10,737 bases of DNA from positions 1-10,737 of the forward strand of contig CATWUX010000074.1 in assembly GCA_958354085.1 (NCBI GenBank), written 5' to 3'. A program made the position numbers and the translations under genes. Under the pieces are notes generated by a model. The model was not told the origin of the DNA and ran no database searches. It worked only from the letters and a program-made list of their open reading frames with translations. Numbering within the stretch: position 1 is the stretch's first letter; every line of letters begins with the position of its first letter. Source of the stretch: an uncultured Oscillospiraceae bacterium (GTDB lineage Bacteria > Bacillota > Clostridia > Oscillospirales > Acutalibacteraceae). Of this stretch, positions 1-6,565 are shown one piece after another.

Positions 1-26
1 AAAGGACACAACGGCTCCCTATACAA

Positions 27-62
27 ACAACCAGCCCCCGGCAAAAGCCGGGGGCTGGTTGT
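27..62 (-). terminator. Terminator of the ABC/DUF1854 operon
   Basis: A perfect 16-bp inverted repeat with an AAAA loop on the plus strand (arms 27-42 and 47-62) lies 23 bases past the stop codon of the last operon gene. Read on the minus strand, the GC-rich stem is followed by TTTGTAT, a modest U-tract. The stem strength and position fit an intrinsic terminator. It may act on both strands, because the stem is symmetrical. Confidence 0.8.
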
Positions 63-85
63 GTATTTCTCAGGATACTCTACCG

Positions 86-2278
86 CTACTCTGTTTTGAC
101 ACGATGCATATCCAATTGAGCCATCACCAATCCATAATAAATACCTTTTCGACGCATCAATTCATTATGGGAGCCGATTTCCGCCAAGCGATGCTTATCA
201 ATCACCAAAATCCGATCAGCATTGCGCAGAGTCGACAAGCGATGGGCAATCGCAAACGTCGTGCGTCCGGCTGTCAGGCGGGAAAACGCTTCCTGAATCT
301 GGTATTCGGTCTCGGTATCCAGACTGCTTGTTGCCTCGTCCAGAATCAGCAGGTGCGGATCATGCAGAATCGCACGGGCAATCGCTATACGCTGCCGTTC
401 ACCGCCGGACAAAGTATAGCCGTTCTCCCCCACATAGGTGTCGTAGCCATCCGGGAATCGTGTGATGAAGGTATGGGCGTTTGCCATCTTGGCCGCCTGC
501 ATGACCTCCTCCGGAGTGGCCTCCGGCTTGGCATAACGGATGTTATCATAAATCGTGCCGGAAAATAAAAAGGTCTCCTGCAGCACAACGCCGATCTGAC
601 GATGATAATCCTCCTGCTGAATTGCTTTGATCGGTACACCGTCAATCCGGATCTCCCCGCTGTCCACATCGTACAATCGCATCAGCAGATTGATCAGCGT
701 GGATTTTCCTGAGCCGGAGGAGCCGACCAGACCGATCATTTCACCGGGCTTTACGGTAAACGAAAGATTCTCCAAAACCGGCAGATACGATTTATACCCG
801 AACGACACATTGTCGAAGGTAATTTCGCCTTTCACATTATGCGGCTGTGCCTGCGGGGAGTCCACCACATCCGACTCTTCGTCCAGTATATCGTAAATTC
901 TCTCCAGCGAGGTTGCCACCTGCATCAGCATCCGCGGCAGCCGCGTCATCCACCCCAGTGGCCCATACAGCATGCCGGCGTATGCCACCAGCTGCGTTAG
1001 CTGACCGGGCGTCATGCTGCCCTCAAGCACATCCAAGCCGCCGAAATACAGGACAAAAAAACTGCCTGCCGTCAACAAAAAGGTTACAAACGGGTACAGC
1101 GTCGCCCAGAAAATCTCGTTACGCCGCTGGATACCGGTCATGCGGTCGGTATAACCATCAAAACGTGCCGTTTCCCGCTGCTCCTGACCGAAGGATTTGA
1201 CCACGCGAATACCGGAAATCACATCCTGCAACCGCCCGTTGATGCGGTCGTTAAAGCGCCACTGCTGACGCCACAGCCGTTTCTCATAAACACGGAACAT
1301 TCGTACCACAACCGCTGCCAGAGGCAGCATAACCAGCGTCAGCAAAGCCAATTTCCAATGAATGAACAGCACGGCACCGACGGCGCCGATCATGATAAAC
1401 AACTGCGTGAACATGCCGGCAAAGATCTCTTCCATAAACTGCCGAATCTTGCCGCTGTCGTCCACGACACGGTTCATCAGTTCGCCGGTTTGACGGCCGT
1501 CCAGAAAGGAAAGGGACAGACTGTTGATTTTGGCGAACACCCGCTCCCGCAAATCGCAGCTTATGCGCGTACCCAGCCGGCTGCTCCAGTATGTACGCAG
1601 CACGGTCAACGACAGCGATAGAATCAAAAAAGCCAGCATAATGCCGAAGAACAGCGCAATCTGTCCCCAACTCCCATGAGCCGGTACCAGCACGCGGTCG
1701 ATAAACTCCCGCTGTACAAACTGCTGACCGATCGTAATACCGGAAATCACCAGCATAAACAACGTCAGCAACAACAGCGGCGCAATATAGCCCTTGCACA
1801 GATTGCCCAGCCGGCGCCAGCTGCGCCCGCGCCCGTCGCAGCGCGGGCAAAGATTCGTCCCGGGCAGCACCCGGCCGCAGTGCGGACAATACCGCTCCTT
1901 TTCGGCGCTGTATACCTCCCGCTTTTCCCCGCGGCACAGCGCTGTCACGCCGCGCGCCACATAAGAATGCCGCACCATATGCCGCATACTGAACCGGCAC
2001 AGCAGCGTTTCCTCTCCGCCTTTTTTATAAAGTAACACGCCGTTGTCAATTTGCGGAACACACACCAGCTCGTCGATCTCTTCCAACGGCACCGTTTTTT
2101 CCAAGTTCCCGCCGGACAGAAGATAAAGCGTCGATTCGCTGACCGCCAGCCAGCCGCTGGCACAAAAGCCGCCGTCCGGCTGAATATCATAGGGCACACA
2201 GTACACGATCCGCTGTCCGGACAGAAAAGGTTTTATCGCTTCCTGTTCCTTTTCCGGCAGCGTATACCGTAAATTCAT
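86..2278 (-). CDS. ABC exporter half-transporter with N-terminal PH-like region and zinc ribbon (operon gene 3)
   Basis: This 730-residue fused permease/ATPase is of the exporter (MsbA/LmrA-like, type IV) class. Residues 1-120 form a soluble, beta-rich front domain that looks PH-like. A zinc ribbon follows, with CPHC at 131-134 and CPRC at 144-147. Residues about 163-450 hold six hydrophobic membrane spans. The ATPase domain shows Walker A GSSGSGKST (519-527), Q-loop Q567, signature LSGGE (623-627), Walker B LLILDE (643-648) and switch H679, so it should be catalytically competent. The frame opens 6 codons earlier at a TTG overlapping the upstream stop. The ATG at 2278 is preferred because GGGAGG (2286-2291) lies 7 bases ahead of it. 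It begins 14 bases after the DUF1854 gene and is surely co-transcribed with it. It probably pairs with the 782-residue paralogue upstream as a heterodimer. The substrate cannot be read from the sequence. Confidence 0.93.
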   Translation of the reverse strand: MNLRYTLPEKEQEAIKPFLSGQRIVYCVPYDIQPDGGFCASGWLAVSESTLYLLSGGNLEKTVPLEEIDELVCVPQIDNGVLLYKKGGEETLLCRFSMRHMVRHSYVARGVTALCRGEKREVYSAEKERYCPHCGRVLPGTNLCPRCDGRGRSWRRLGNLCKGYIAPLLLLTLFMLVISGITIGQQFVQREFIDRVLVPAHGSWGQIALFFGIMLAFLILSLSLTVLRTYWSSRLGTRISCDLRERVFAKINSLSLSFLDGRQTGELMNRVVDDSGKIRQFMEEIFAGMFTQLFIMIGAVGAVLFIHWKLALLTLVMLPLAAVVVRMFRVYEKRLWRQQWRFNDRINGRLQDVISGIRVVKSFGQEQRETARFDGYTDRMTGIQRRNEIFWATLYPFVTFLLTAGSFFVLYFGGLDVLEGSMTPGQLTQLVAYAGMLYGPLGWMTRLPRMLMQVATSLERIYDILDEESDVVDSPQAQPHNVKGEITFDNVSFGYKSYLPVLENLSFTVKPGEMIGLVGSSGSGKSTLINLLMRLYDVDSGEIRIDGVPIKAIQQEDYHRQIGVVLQETFLFSGTIYDNIRYAKPEATPEEVMQAAKMANAHTFITRFPDGYDTYVGENGYTLSGGERQRIAIARAILHDPHLLILDEATSSLDTETEYQIQEAFSRLTAGRTTFAIAHRLSTLRNADRILVIDKHRLAEIGSHNELMRRKGIYYGLVMAQLDMHRVKTE

Positions 2279-2292
2279 CCCTTTTCCTCCCG

Positions 2293-2856
2293 TCAAATAA
2301 ACAGATCCAGCTTTTTCACTTCCCGCGGCGTCAATTGATACAAATCCGGAATTTCAAAGCGGTTGCCGTCCAAATCGTTGACCACATAACGGTTCGGCCC
2401 GACCGCATAGACGCTGCCGGCACCCATACGCACCGTAAAGCGGCAAGCTCCCCGATCGGTCTGCACCTGCCAGTAGGAATAGCCGTATTCTTCCTTGATG
2501 TCCACGATGCGCCGGATCTTCGGCATAAAATAGCGCAGATTCATCTGCTCTTCCAGCAGAGTACGGGTATCGGCAGGCCAGTCCCGCAGATCGGCGATCA
2601 GTCCGATCTCCCGCCCCTCGCCCTCCGGTTCACGGATGGAAATGTACCGCGCAGGATCCGAAAACGGGAAACAACGGTGAACTGCCACGCGCGGATAGTC
2701 CTTGCCCGCAAACTGTAAACGAACGAAACCGCCGGAGGTGCGGGTAAACACCGTATTGTCAGGGGTAAGCCAATGCATGGCAATGGCATCCTCCACCGCT
2801 TGCTTTTCCTGCTCCAGCACACGGTTAACCTCGTCGTTTTGTATGGATTCTTTCAT
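2293..2856 (-). CDS. DUF1854 family protein (operon gene 2)
   Basis: This 187-residue soluble protein has no signal peptide or membrane span. It matches my recollection of the DUF1854 family: FPFSDP (63-68), ISIREPEGEE-like strand (72-83), IADLRDW (87-93), LEEQMNLRYFMPKI (101-114), a WQVQTDRG strand (129-136) and the C-terminal NRYVVNDLDGNRFEIPDL block (155-172). The family's biochemical role is unknown. In other phyla DUF1854 genes sit beside exporter-type ABC genes, and database names link them to cyanophycin metabolism; nothing here confirms that link. The ATG at 2856 is preceded by AAGGGAG about 9 bases upstream. The gene lies 42 bases after ABC gene 1 and 14 bases before ABC gene 2. That placement suggests an accessory or regulatory partner of the exporter pair. 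The family call is confident and the function is not. Confidence 0.88.
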   Translation of the reverse strand: MKESIQNDEVNRVLEQEKQAVEDAIAMHWLTPDNTVFTRTSGGFVRLQFAGKDYPRVAVHRCFPFSDPARYISIREPEGEGREIGLIADLRDWPADTRTLLEEQMNLRYFMPKIRRIVDIKEEYGYSYWQVQTDRGACRFTVRMGAGSVYAVGPNRYVVNDLDGNRFEIPDLYQLTPREVKKLDLFI

Positions 2857-2898
2857 AGGTTATTCTCCCTTCCCGATGACATGGTACGGTCGTACATA

Positions 2899-5247
2899 TC
2901 ATCGGCGATCTTTGTCGGTGTCCTCGCCTACGCCGCGCATAGCCAATGCCTTGGATTGCAGCTGCAGCAGTTTAAAATACACGCCGCGCTGCGCCACCAG
3001 TTCCGCATGCGTGCCATTTTCCACCAGCTTGCCGTTTTCCAGCACGATCAGCCGGTCGGCATTGCGCAGCGTGGACAAGCGGTGGGCGATGGAAATCGTT
3101 GTACGTCCACGTATCAGGCGATCCAACGAGTCCTGAATCGCCCGTTCCGTCTCGGTATCCACCGAAGCGGTTGCCTCGTCCAACACCAGAATCTGCGGAT
3201 CTGCCAAAATGGCGCGTGCAATGGACAGCCGCTGCCGTTCGCCGCCGGACAACTGCCGTCCGCCGGTACCGATCACAGTATCATAGCCGTCCGGGAGCCG
3301 ACAGATAAAGCGGTGGGCGCTCGCGGCAATTGCCGCATTCACGATTTCCTCTCTGGTCGCCTGAGGGCGGGCATACGCAATATTCTCCGCTACGGTTCCC
3401 ATGAATATGTACGTTTCCTGACTCACCATAGCTACGCTGCCGCGCAGGGATGCAAAGGAAATATCCTTTACATTGTGTCCGTCCAGAAGTATTTCCCCGC
3501 TGTCCGCATCATATAAACGGGAAATCAGATTTACCAGCGTGGATTTACCGGCTCCGGATTTCCCCACAATTCCCAGCATTTCTCCGGCTTTGACGTCAAA
3601 GCTTACGTCATGCAGTACCGGCTTATTCGGCTCATAGCCAAACGATACATGACGTAAGGAAATGTCGCCTTTCAGCTCTATATGTAAAGGACTCTCACTT
3701 TCCATGACTTCCGGCACGGCATCTATGATCTCAAATACGCGCTGTGCGGAATTCATGCTGTTCGACCACCAGCCAAACACCTGGGAGAAGAATTCCATCG
3801 GCCCTTGCATCATGCCGAGATAATTGACAAAGGTCAACAGCTTTCCATAAGTGAATTCTCCTTGCGTGCCCAGCACAATGATGGCACCGACGCACCACAC
3901 CAACAGCGTTGGAATATCCCGCGCCATACTGTAAGCGGCGTTGTAGGTATTGCTGTATTTGACCACATTCATTTCCGCATCCCGCATACGTTCGTTTGCT
4001 ACGTGAAAACGACGGTTTTCGTTTTTCTCCTGTCCGAACGCCTTGACCACGCGTGCTCCGGTCAAGCCGTCGTTCAGCACGGAATACAACGACCGTACCA
4101 TGCGCGACCGCCGTCCATGCGCATGCCAGAAGTTCGGTAGCAAACGATAACTGATAAGGAACAGCGGAGGCAACAAAAACAGCGCCGCGATGGCCAATCG
4201 CCAGTCCATCGCGATCATTATGCCGATCGTTACCAGAATAGTCAGCACATTGAACAGCAAATACGGCAGCCCGTCAATAAAGAAATGCATCACTTCGTTG
4301 GCATCGCCGTTCACGCGCTGCATCAGGCTGCCGGTCTGCCGGCGGGTAAAAAAGCTGATCGACAGCCGCTGCAAAGCGGCAAAGACATCCTTTTTCAGCT
4401 TGCCCACCACGCCGGGTACCATATAGGCGGTCATCCGCCCGTGCAACACGCCGGTAATTTGCTGGAGAAGCTTAGTGCCCGCCATCGCCAGCACCAACAG
4501 CCCCAACGCCAGCGCAAATCCACCGGCTCCGGCCAACGCCTGTGCCCATTCCCCTTTTTGCCCAAGCACCTGATCATACAGCACCGTACCGGACAAATAC
4601 GGCCAGACGGCGTTAAAGACACCGGACAAAGCGATACACAACAGCATAACGGCAACCCGGCCCTTATAGGCGCCGAAATAGGATAGTACCCGGCAAAAGA
4701 TCGTGCGCTTTTCCATGCATTTGGGGCAAATAGCCCGTCCACGCTCCGGATACGGCATACCGCATTTGGGGCAAAATGCCTCTTCTTCAGGCGGTTTAGG
4801 CGGCCGCGGCGGTGTACCTTTCGGCGCGTCCGATTGCACCCGCGCTTCCAGTGCATCGGTAAAAATGCGCATCTCGCGCATTTTAGCGCCGGTGAAACGG
4901 CAAAGCCACATTTCCTCGCCGTTTCGGCGCACTGTCAGCATTCCGCCGACAACCTGATTGTAGATTTTCGGATCGGTAAGCTCCGCAAGCGGATAGGTAT
5001 ATAACGTCGCATTTTTCGTAAACGACAATGACGGGAGCGATTTTCCCTGTGCTCCCGCAAAGAAGGTTTCCGCGTTGCGCTCACCGGGGATTAGCAGTAG
5101 CATATCCTCTGTCAAAACCAGCGCAACCGGCTGCAATTCCCCGTCATGGGACAGATCCGCGCAAGCATATGCCACCGGTATCGCATCCGGTACACGCTCG
5201 CGCAGCAGCATCCGCAATGACTTTGGCAGCTGTTTTTCTACTTCCAT
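2899..5247 (-). CDS. ABC exporter half-transporter with N-terminal PH-like region and zinc ribbon (operon gene 1)
   Basis: This 782-residue fused permease/ATPase is the first gene of the operon. Residues 1-140 are a soluble front domain that lines up in layout with the one in the third gene; both have the pattern LxxTEDxLxLL, then YPLxEL, then a WLCRF-type strand and a helix. A Pro-rich hinge (about 145-153) leads to a zinc ribbon, CPKC 159-162 and CPKC 174-177. Membrane spans lie at about 195-490. The ATPase domain has Walker A GKSGAGKST (562-570), Q610, LSGGE (666-670), Walker B ILVLDE (686-691) and H722, all intact. The ATG at 5247 follows a strong AAGGAGG (5253-5259). At nearly 800 residues it is longer than the usual 570-600 for this class because of the front end. 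It probably forms a heterodimer with the 730-residue protein. Confidence 0.94.
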   Translation of the reverse strand: MEVEKQLPKSLRMLLRERVPDAIPVAYACADLSHDGELQPVALVLTEDMLLLIPGERNAETFFAGAQGKSLPSLSFTKNATLYTYPLAELTDPKIYNQVVGGMLTVRRNGEEMWLCRFTGAKMREMRIFTDALEARVQSDAPKGTPPRPPKPPEEEAFCPKCGMPYPERGRAICPKCMEKRTIFCRVLSYFGAYKGRVAVMLLCIALSGVFNAVWPYLSGTVLYDQVLGQKGEWAQALAGAGGFALALGLLVLAMAGTKLLQQITGVLHGRMTAYMVPGVVGKLKKDVFAALQRLSISFFTRRQTGSLMQRVNGDANEVMHFFIDGLPYLLFNVLTILVTIGIMIAMDWRLAIAALFLLPPLFLISYRLLPNFWHAHGRRSRMVRSLYSVLNDGLTGARVVKAFGQEKNENRRFHVANERMRDAEMNVVKYSNTYNAAYSMARDIPTLLVWCVGAIIVLGTQGEFTYGKLLTFVNYLGMMQGPMEFFSQVFGWWSNSMNSAQRVFEIIDAVPEVMESESPLHIELKGDISLRHVSFGYEPNKPVLHDVSFDVKAGEMLGIVGKSGAGKSTLVNLISRLYDADSGEILLDGHNVKDISFASLRGSVAMVSQETYIFMGTVAENIAYARPQATREEIVNAAIAASAHRFICRLPDGYDTVIGTGGRQLSGGERQRLSIARAILADPQILVLDEATASVDTETERAIQDSLDRLIRGRTTISIAHRLSTLRNADRLIVLENGKLVENGTHAELVAQRGVYFKLLQLQSKALAMRGVGEDTDKDRR

Positions 5248-5303
5248 AGCTCCCTCCTTATGTTTCCGACGTAATTTTTTGTTTGAGTTTCATCCGCATC
5301 CAC

Positions 5304-5337
5304 ACTGTACCTATCGCGGGCAGTCAGAATTTTTCAA
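5304..5337 (-). promoter_or_regulatory. Possible promoter of the ABC/DUF1854 operon
   Basis: Between the rnpB terminator and the first operon ATG there are only about 120 bases. On the minus strand TTGAAA (5337-5332) is followed 17 bases later by ATAGGT (5314-5309), or 22 bases later by TACAGT. Neither -10 is good, so this is only the best candidate in the space where a promoter should lie. No clear operator or riboswitch is visible in the leader. Confidence 0.25.
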
Positions 5338-5368
5338 TGTGTCATCCTACTTCTATCAAATTTGAAAA

Positions 5369-5400
5369 TCGGGCGGTTCCGCATAAACGAAACCGCCCGA
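5369..5400 (-). terminator. rnpB terminator
   Basis: Read on the minus strand, a 10-bp GC-rich stem (arms 5391-5400 and 5369-5378) closes over a 12-base loop and is followed by TTTTCAAATTT. It sits about 30 bases beyond the 3' end of the RNase P RNA, so it should end that transcript and insulate the ABC operon. Confidence 0.85.
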
Positions 5401-5430
5401 CAAAGCAGACATCTGCAATTTTATAAAAGG

Positions 5431-5775
5431 TTGAGTGAGCCTGTAAGCCGAGTTCTGTCGTGAACAGCCATCTATCTCGACCATATGTTGCCACATGGCT
5501 CTAGCCACCTGTTGAAGCACATCGAGCAAATGTATCGCTTCGGTTGGTGTTGCTTCGGATAGGGTTTGCAGGGCCACACAGTCTCCTGCGTGCCGGTGAG
5601 CTCTTACCTCGCCTTTCCACCCTTACCGCACATAAAATATGCGGCGGTATATCTCTGTTGCACTTTCCCTGGGGTCACCCCCGGCGGCGGTTAGCCGTTA
5701 TCCTGCTCTGTGAAGCTCGGACTTTCCTCATACGCAACGTTGCCGCTGTGTACGCAGCTGTTCAGCTCACTCAAT
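5431..5775 (-). ncRNA. rnpB: RNase P RNA, bacterial class A
   Basis: This is the catalytic RNA of RNase P, which removes 5' leaders from tRNA precursors together with the RnpA protein. The 5' and 3' ends pair as helix P1: GAGTGAGC near 5772-5765 with GCTCACTC near 5439-5432. Conserved core blocks are present in order on the minus strand: GAGGAAAGTCC (5729-5719), the GTGCAACAGAGA-type segment with ATACCGCC, GGTAAGGGTGGAAAGGCG followed by GGTAAGAGCTCACC, and the closing ACAGAAC...GGCTTACAG (5458-5441). About 345 nt is normal for this RNA. The layout is the ancestral class A type rather than the Bacillus class B type. The 5' end is set from the -10 position; the 3' end is approximate. Short ORFs crossing this stretch are incidental. 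Confidence 0.96.
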
Positions 5776-5781
5776 ACATCT

Positions 5782-5810
5782 ATTTTAATGCAAAACGTCT
5801 GCAATGTCAA
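5782..5810 (-). promoter_or_regulatory. rnpB promoter
   Basis: On the minus strand a perfect TTGACA (5810-5805) is followed after exactly 17 bases by TAAAAT (5787-5782). A start near 5775 falls 7 bases beyond the -10 and matches the 5' end of helix P1. This is what a strong constitutive housekeeping promoter for rnpB should look like. Confidence 0.88.
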
Positions 5811-5821
5811 TGTACAAAGCG

Positions 5822-5859
5822 GAAAGAAACAGAAAGCGCACCTGTTTCCAGATGCGCTT
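5822..5859 (-). terminator. Terminator between the 20-codon ORF and rnpB
   Basis: Read on the minus strand, an 11-bp stem with one U-G wobble (arms 5859-5849 and 5844-5834) is capped by a GAAA tetraloop and followed by TCTGTTTCTTTCC. It lies just upstream of the rnpB -35 and 28 bases past the stop of the 20-codon ORF. It looks like the end of a short upstream transcript rather than part of rnpB. Confidence 0.65.
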
Positions 5860-5887
5860 CAGCTGTACTCCCAGACAATTAGCCTGT

Positions 5888-5950
5888 TTAAAAGGCAAGC
5901 AACGCGACATCGGATGACGAATCTACAAATGGAAACCATATTTCGGTCAC
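5888..5950 (-). CDS. 20-codon small ORF with its own promoter, ribosome site and terminator
   Basis: The GTG at 5950 opens a 20-codon frame coding for MTEIWFPFVDSS... and ending in ...VALLAF, stopping with TAA at 5888. AAAAGGAGGGG (5967-5957), one of the best ribosome binding sites in the window, lies 8 bases upstream. An ATG one base earlier is followed at once by TGA, so GTG is the only productive start at this site. The peptide is acidic and hydrophobic, with aromatic residues in its first half, no Lys or Arg, no signal peptide and no Cys. I recognise no family. It is the only ORF in an approximately 150-nt transcript predicted from a near-consensus promoter and a hairpin terminator. It could be a small protein, a leader peptide or an incidental ORF on a small RNA. 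No downstream gene is present for a leader to control except rnpB, which has its own promoter. Confidence 0.45.
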   Translation of the reverse strand: MTEIWFPFVDSSSDVALLAF

Positions 5951-5980
5951 ATTGCTCCCCTCCTTTTCTTAATGCCATTT

Positions 5981-6009
5981 ATCATATACTATATTTTTCC
6001 ATATGTCAA
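5981..6009 (-). promoter_or_regulatory. Near-consensus promoter of the small-ORF transcript
   Basis: On the minus strand a perfect TTGACA (6009-6004) precedes TATGAT (5986-5981) with exactly 17 AT-rich bases between them. A start near 5974 would give a leader of about 24 nt before the GTG at 5950. The quality is equal to that of the rnpB promoter. Confidence 0.75.
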
Positions 6010-6051
6010 GGCAAATTTTATTGATCTTATCCTCTATTTTAAAAAATATAT

Positions 6052-6198
6052 ATGACAGACGAAAATAGGCATTTGGCTCTTCTACAAATAACTATTCTAC
6101 AAATAACTATTTATGAAAAAGGCCATGAAGCTTTGCCAGAAAGAGAAAATTTAGAGATTGATTTAATAACATCAAAAAGCGCAAGAATCTCCTATTAA
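6052..6198 (+). CDS. Doubtful 48-codon ORF in AT-rich DNA, with an internal duplication
   Basis: An ATG at 6052 opens 48 codons beginning MTDENRHLALLQITI and ending ...SARISY. The DNA is much richer in A+T than the flanking genes. No ribosome binding site precedes the ATG, and an in-frame stop lies four codons upstream. A 15-base tandem duplication inside it repeats the residues LQITI in frame, so the frame survived the duplication. I recognise no family. It may be a fragment of an element gene or chance. Confidence 0.2.
   Translation: MTDENRHLALLQITILQITIYEKGHEALPERENLEIDLITSKSARISY
6080..6109 (+). repeat. Two tandem copies of a 15-base unit
   Basis: TTCTACAAATAACTA occurs twice without a gap (6080-6094 and 6095-6109), and the first two bases of a third copy follow. 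The copies are identical, which points to a recent slippage duplication in the AT-rich stretch. Confidence 0.9.
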
Positions 6199-6248
6199 TT
6201 CATCATAAAAGGCTTAACATCGCCATTGTTTATGCTGGTTTGCGTCGA

Positions 6249-6304
6249 TCAACAGCGGTCTCCAAAACCGCGTGCCGAGGGTTCAAGTCCTTCTGCCCCT
6301 GCCA
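6249..6304 (+). pseudogene. 3' half of tRNA-Trp (anticodon CCA), probable attachment-site remnant
   Basis: From the anticodon stem onward this is a well-formed tRNA: stem GCGGT/ACCGC (6255-6259, 6267-6271), loop CTCCAAA with anticodon CCA at 6262-6264, T-arm GAGGG/CCTTC around TTCAAGT, acceptor strand TGCCCCT (6294-6300), discriminator G and encoded CCA (6302-6304). The matching 5' acceptor strand AGGGGCA and a D-arm with GG are absent upstream, where AT-rich DNA begins instead. Tyrosine integrases often insert at the anticodon-to-3'-end part of tRNA genes, and an integrase gene lies 260 bases away. This is therefore most likely an att copy or a displaced tRNA end, not a working tRNA. The left border is placed where tRNA-like sequence begins and is approximate. 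Confidence 0.8.
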
Positions 6305-6307
6305 CGG

Positions 6308-6342
6308 AAAAACGGCTCAACCATGCGGTTTGAGCCGTTTTT
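6308..6342 (+). terminator. Terminator following the tRNA-Trp half
   Basis: AAAAACGGCTCAA (6308-6320) pairs with TTGAGCCGTTTTT (6330-6342), and CC/GG extends the stem beyond a one-base bulge to an ATGC loop. The run of five T makes it a good plus-strand terminator three bases past the tRNA CCA end. The matching A-run lets it serve the minus strand as well. Confidence 0.85.
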
Positions 6343-6530
6343 CTTGTGCTTTTTCTTCTCGGCACTTGGTCTGTTTCACCGCATTTTGATGCTCAAATTA
6401 AGCGTCATTTTCGCATCTGGCGGCAACCGTTTGTAACGATTCCGTCTGGTACATCATCAAAATAGCATCAATCAGCAGCAGGATTTCGGTGGATTTCTGC
6501 CTCTTCTTTGTTTTCTCCGACGCAAATTTT

Positions 6531-6558
6531 GACCGTCCAGATTTTTGTCTGGACGGTC
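6531..6558. terminator. Hairpin just after the integrase stop codon
   Basis: A perfect 11-bp inverted repeat, GACCGTCCAGA / TCTGGACGGTC, encloses a 6-base loop and starts 7 bases beyond the integrase stop. On the minus strand the following bases are AAAATTTG, a poor U-tract. On the plus strand they are TTTTCGG. It may be a bidirectional terminator or an mRNA 3'-end stabiliser. Confidence 0.5.
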
Positions 6559-6565
6559 TTTTCGG

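Noticed and set aside
86..5247. Calling the ABC/DUF1854 operon a cyanophycin system
   Set aside because: The family name suggests it, but no cyanophycin synthetase, cyanophycinase or arginine/aspartate gene is present in the window.
2051..5249. Numerous plus-strand ORFs of 70-250 codons opposite the ABC operon
   Set aside because: They lie antisense to genes with complete, recognisable motifs and have no family features or ribosome sites; they are shadow frames of GC-rich coding DNA.
5356..5577. A 73-codon minus-strand ORF overlapping rnpB
   Set aside because: It lies inside and just beyond the conserved RNase P RNA, whose sequence is explained by the RNA itself.
5785..5910. A 41-codon minus-strand ORF (MSRCLPFKQANCL...) between the 20-codon ORF and rnpB
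   Set aside because: It has no ribosome binding site and runs through both the terminator hairpin and the -35 and -10 of the rnpB promoter, so it is most likely chance.
6200..6304. A complete, functional tRNA-Trp gene
   Set aside because: The 3' half is perfect, but no AGGGGCA acceptor strand or GG-containing D-loop lies at the required distance upstream.
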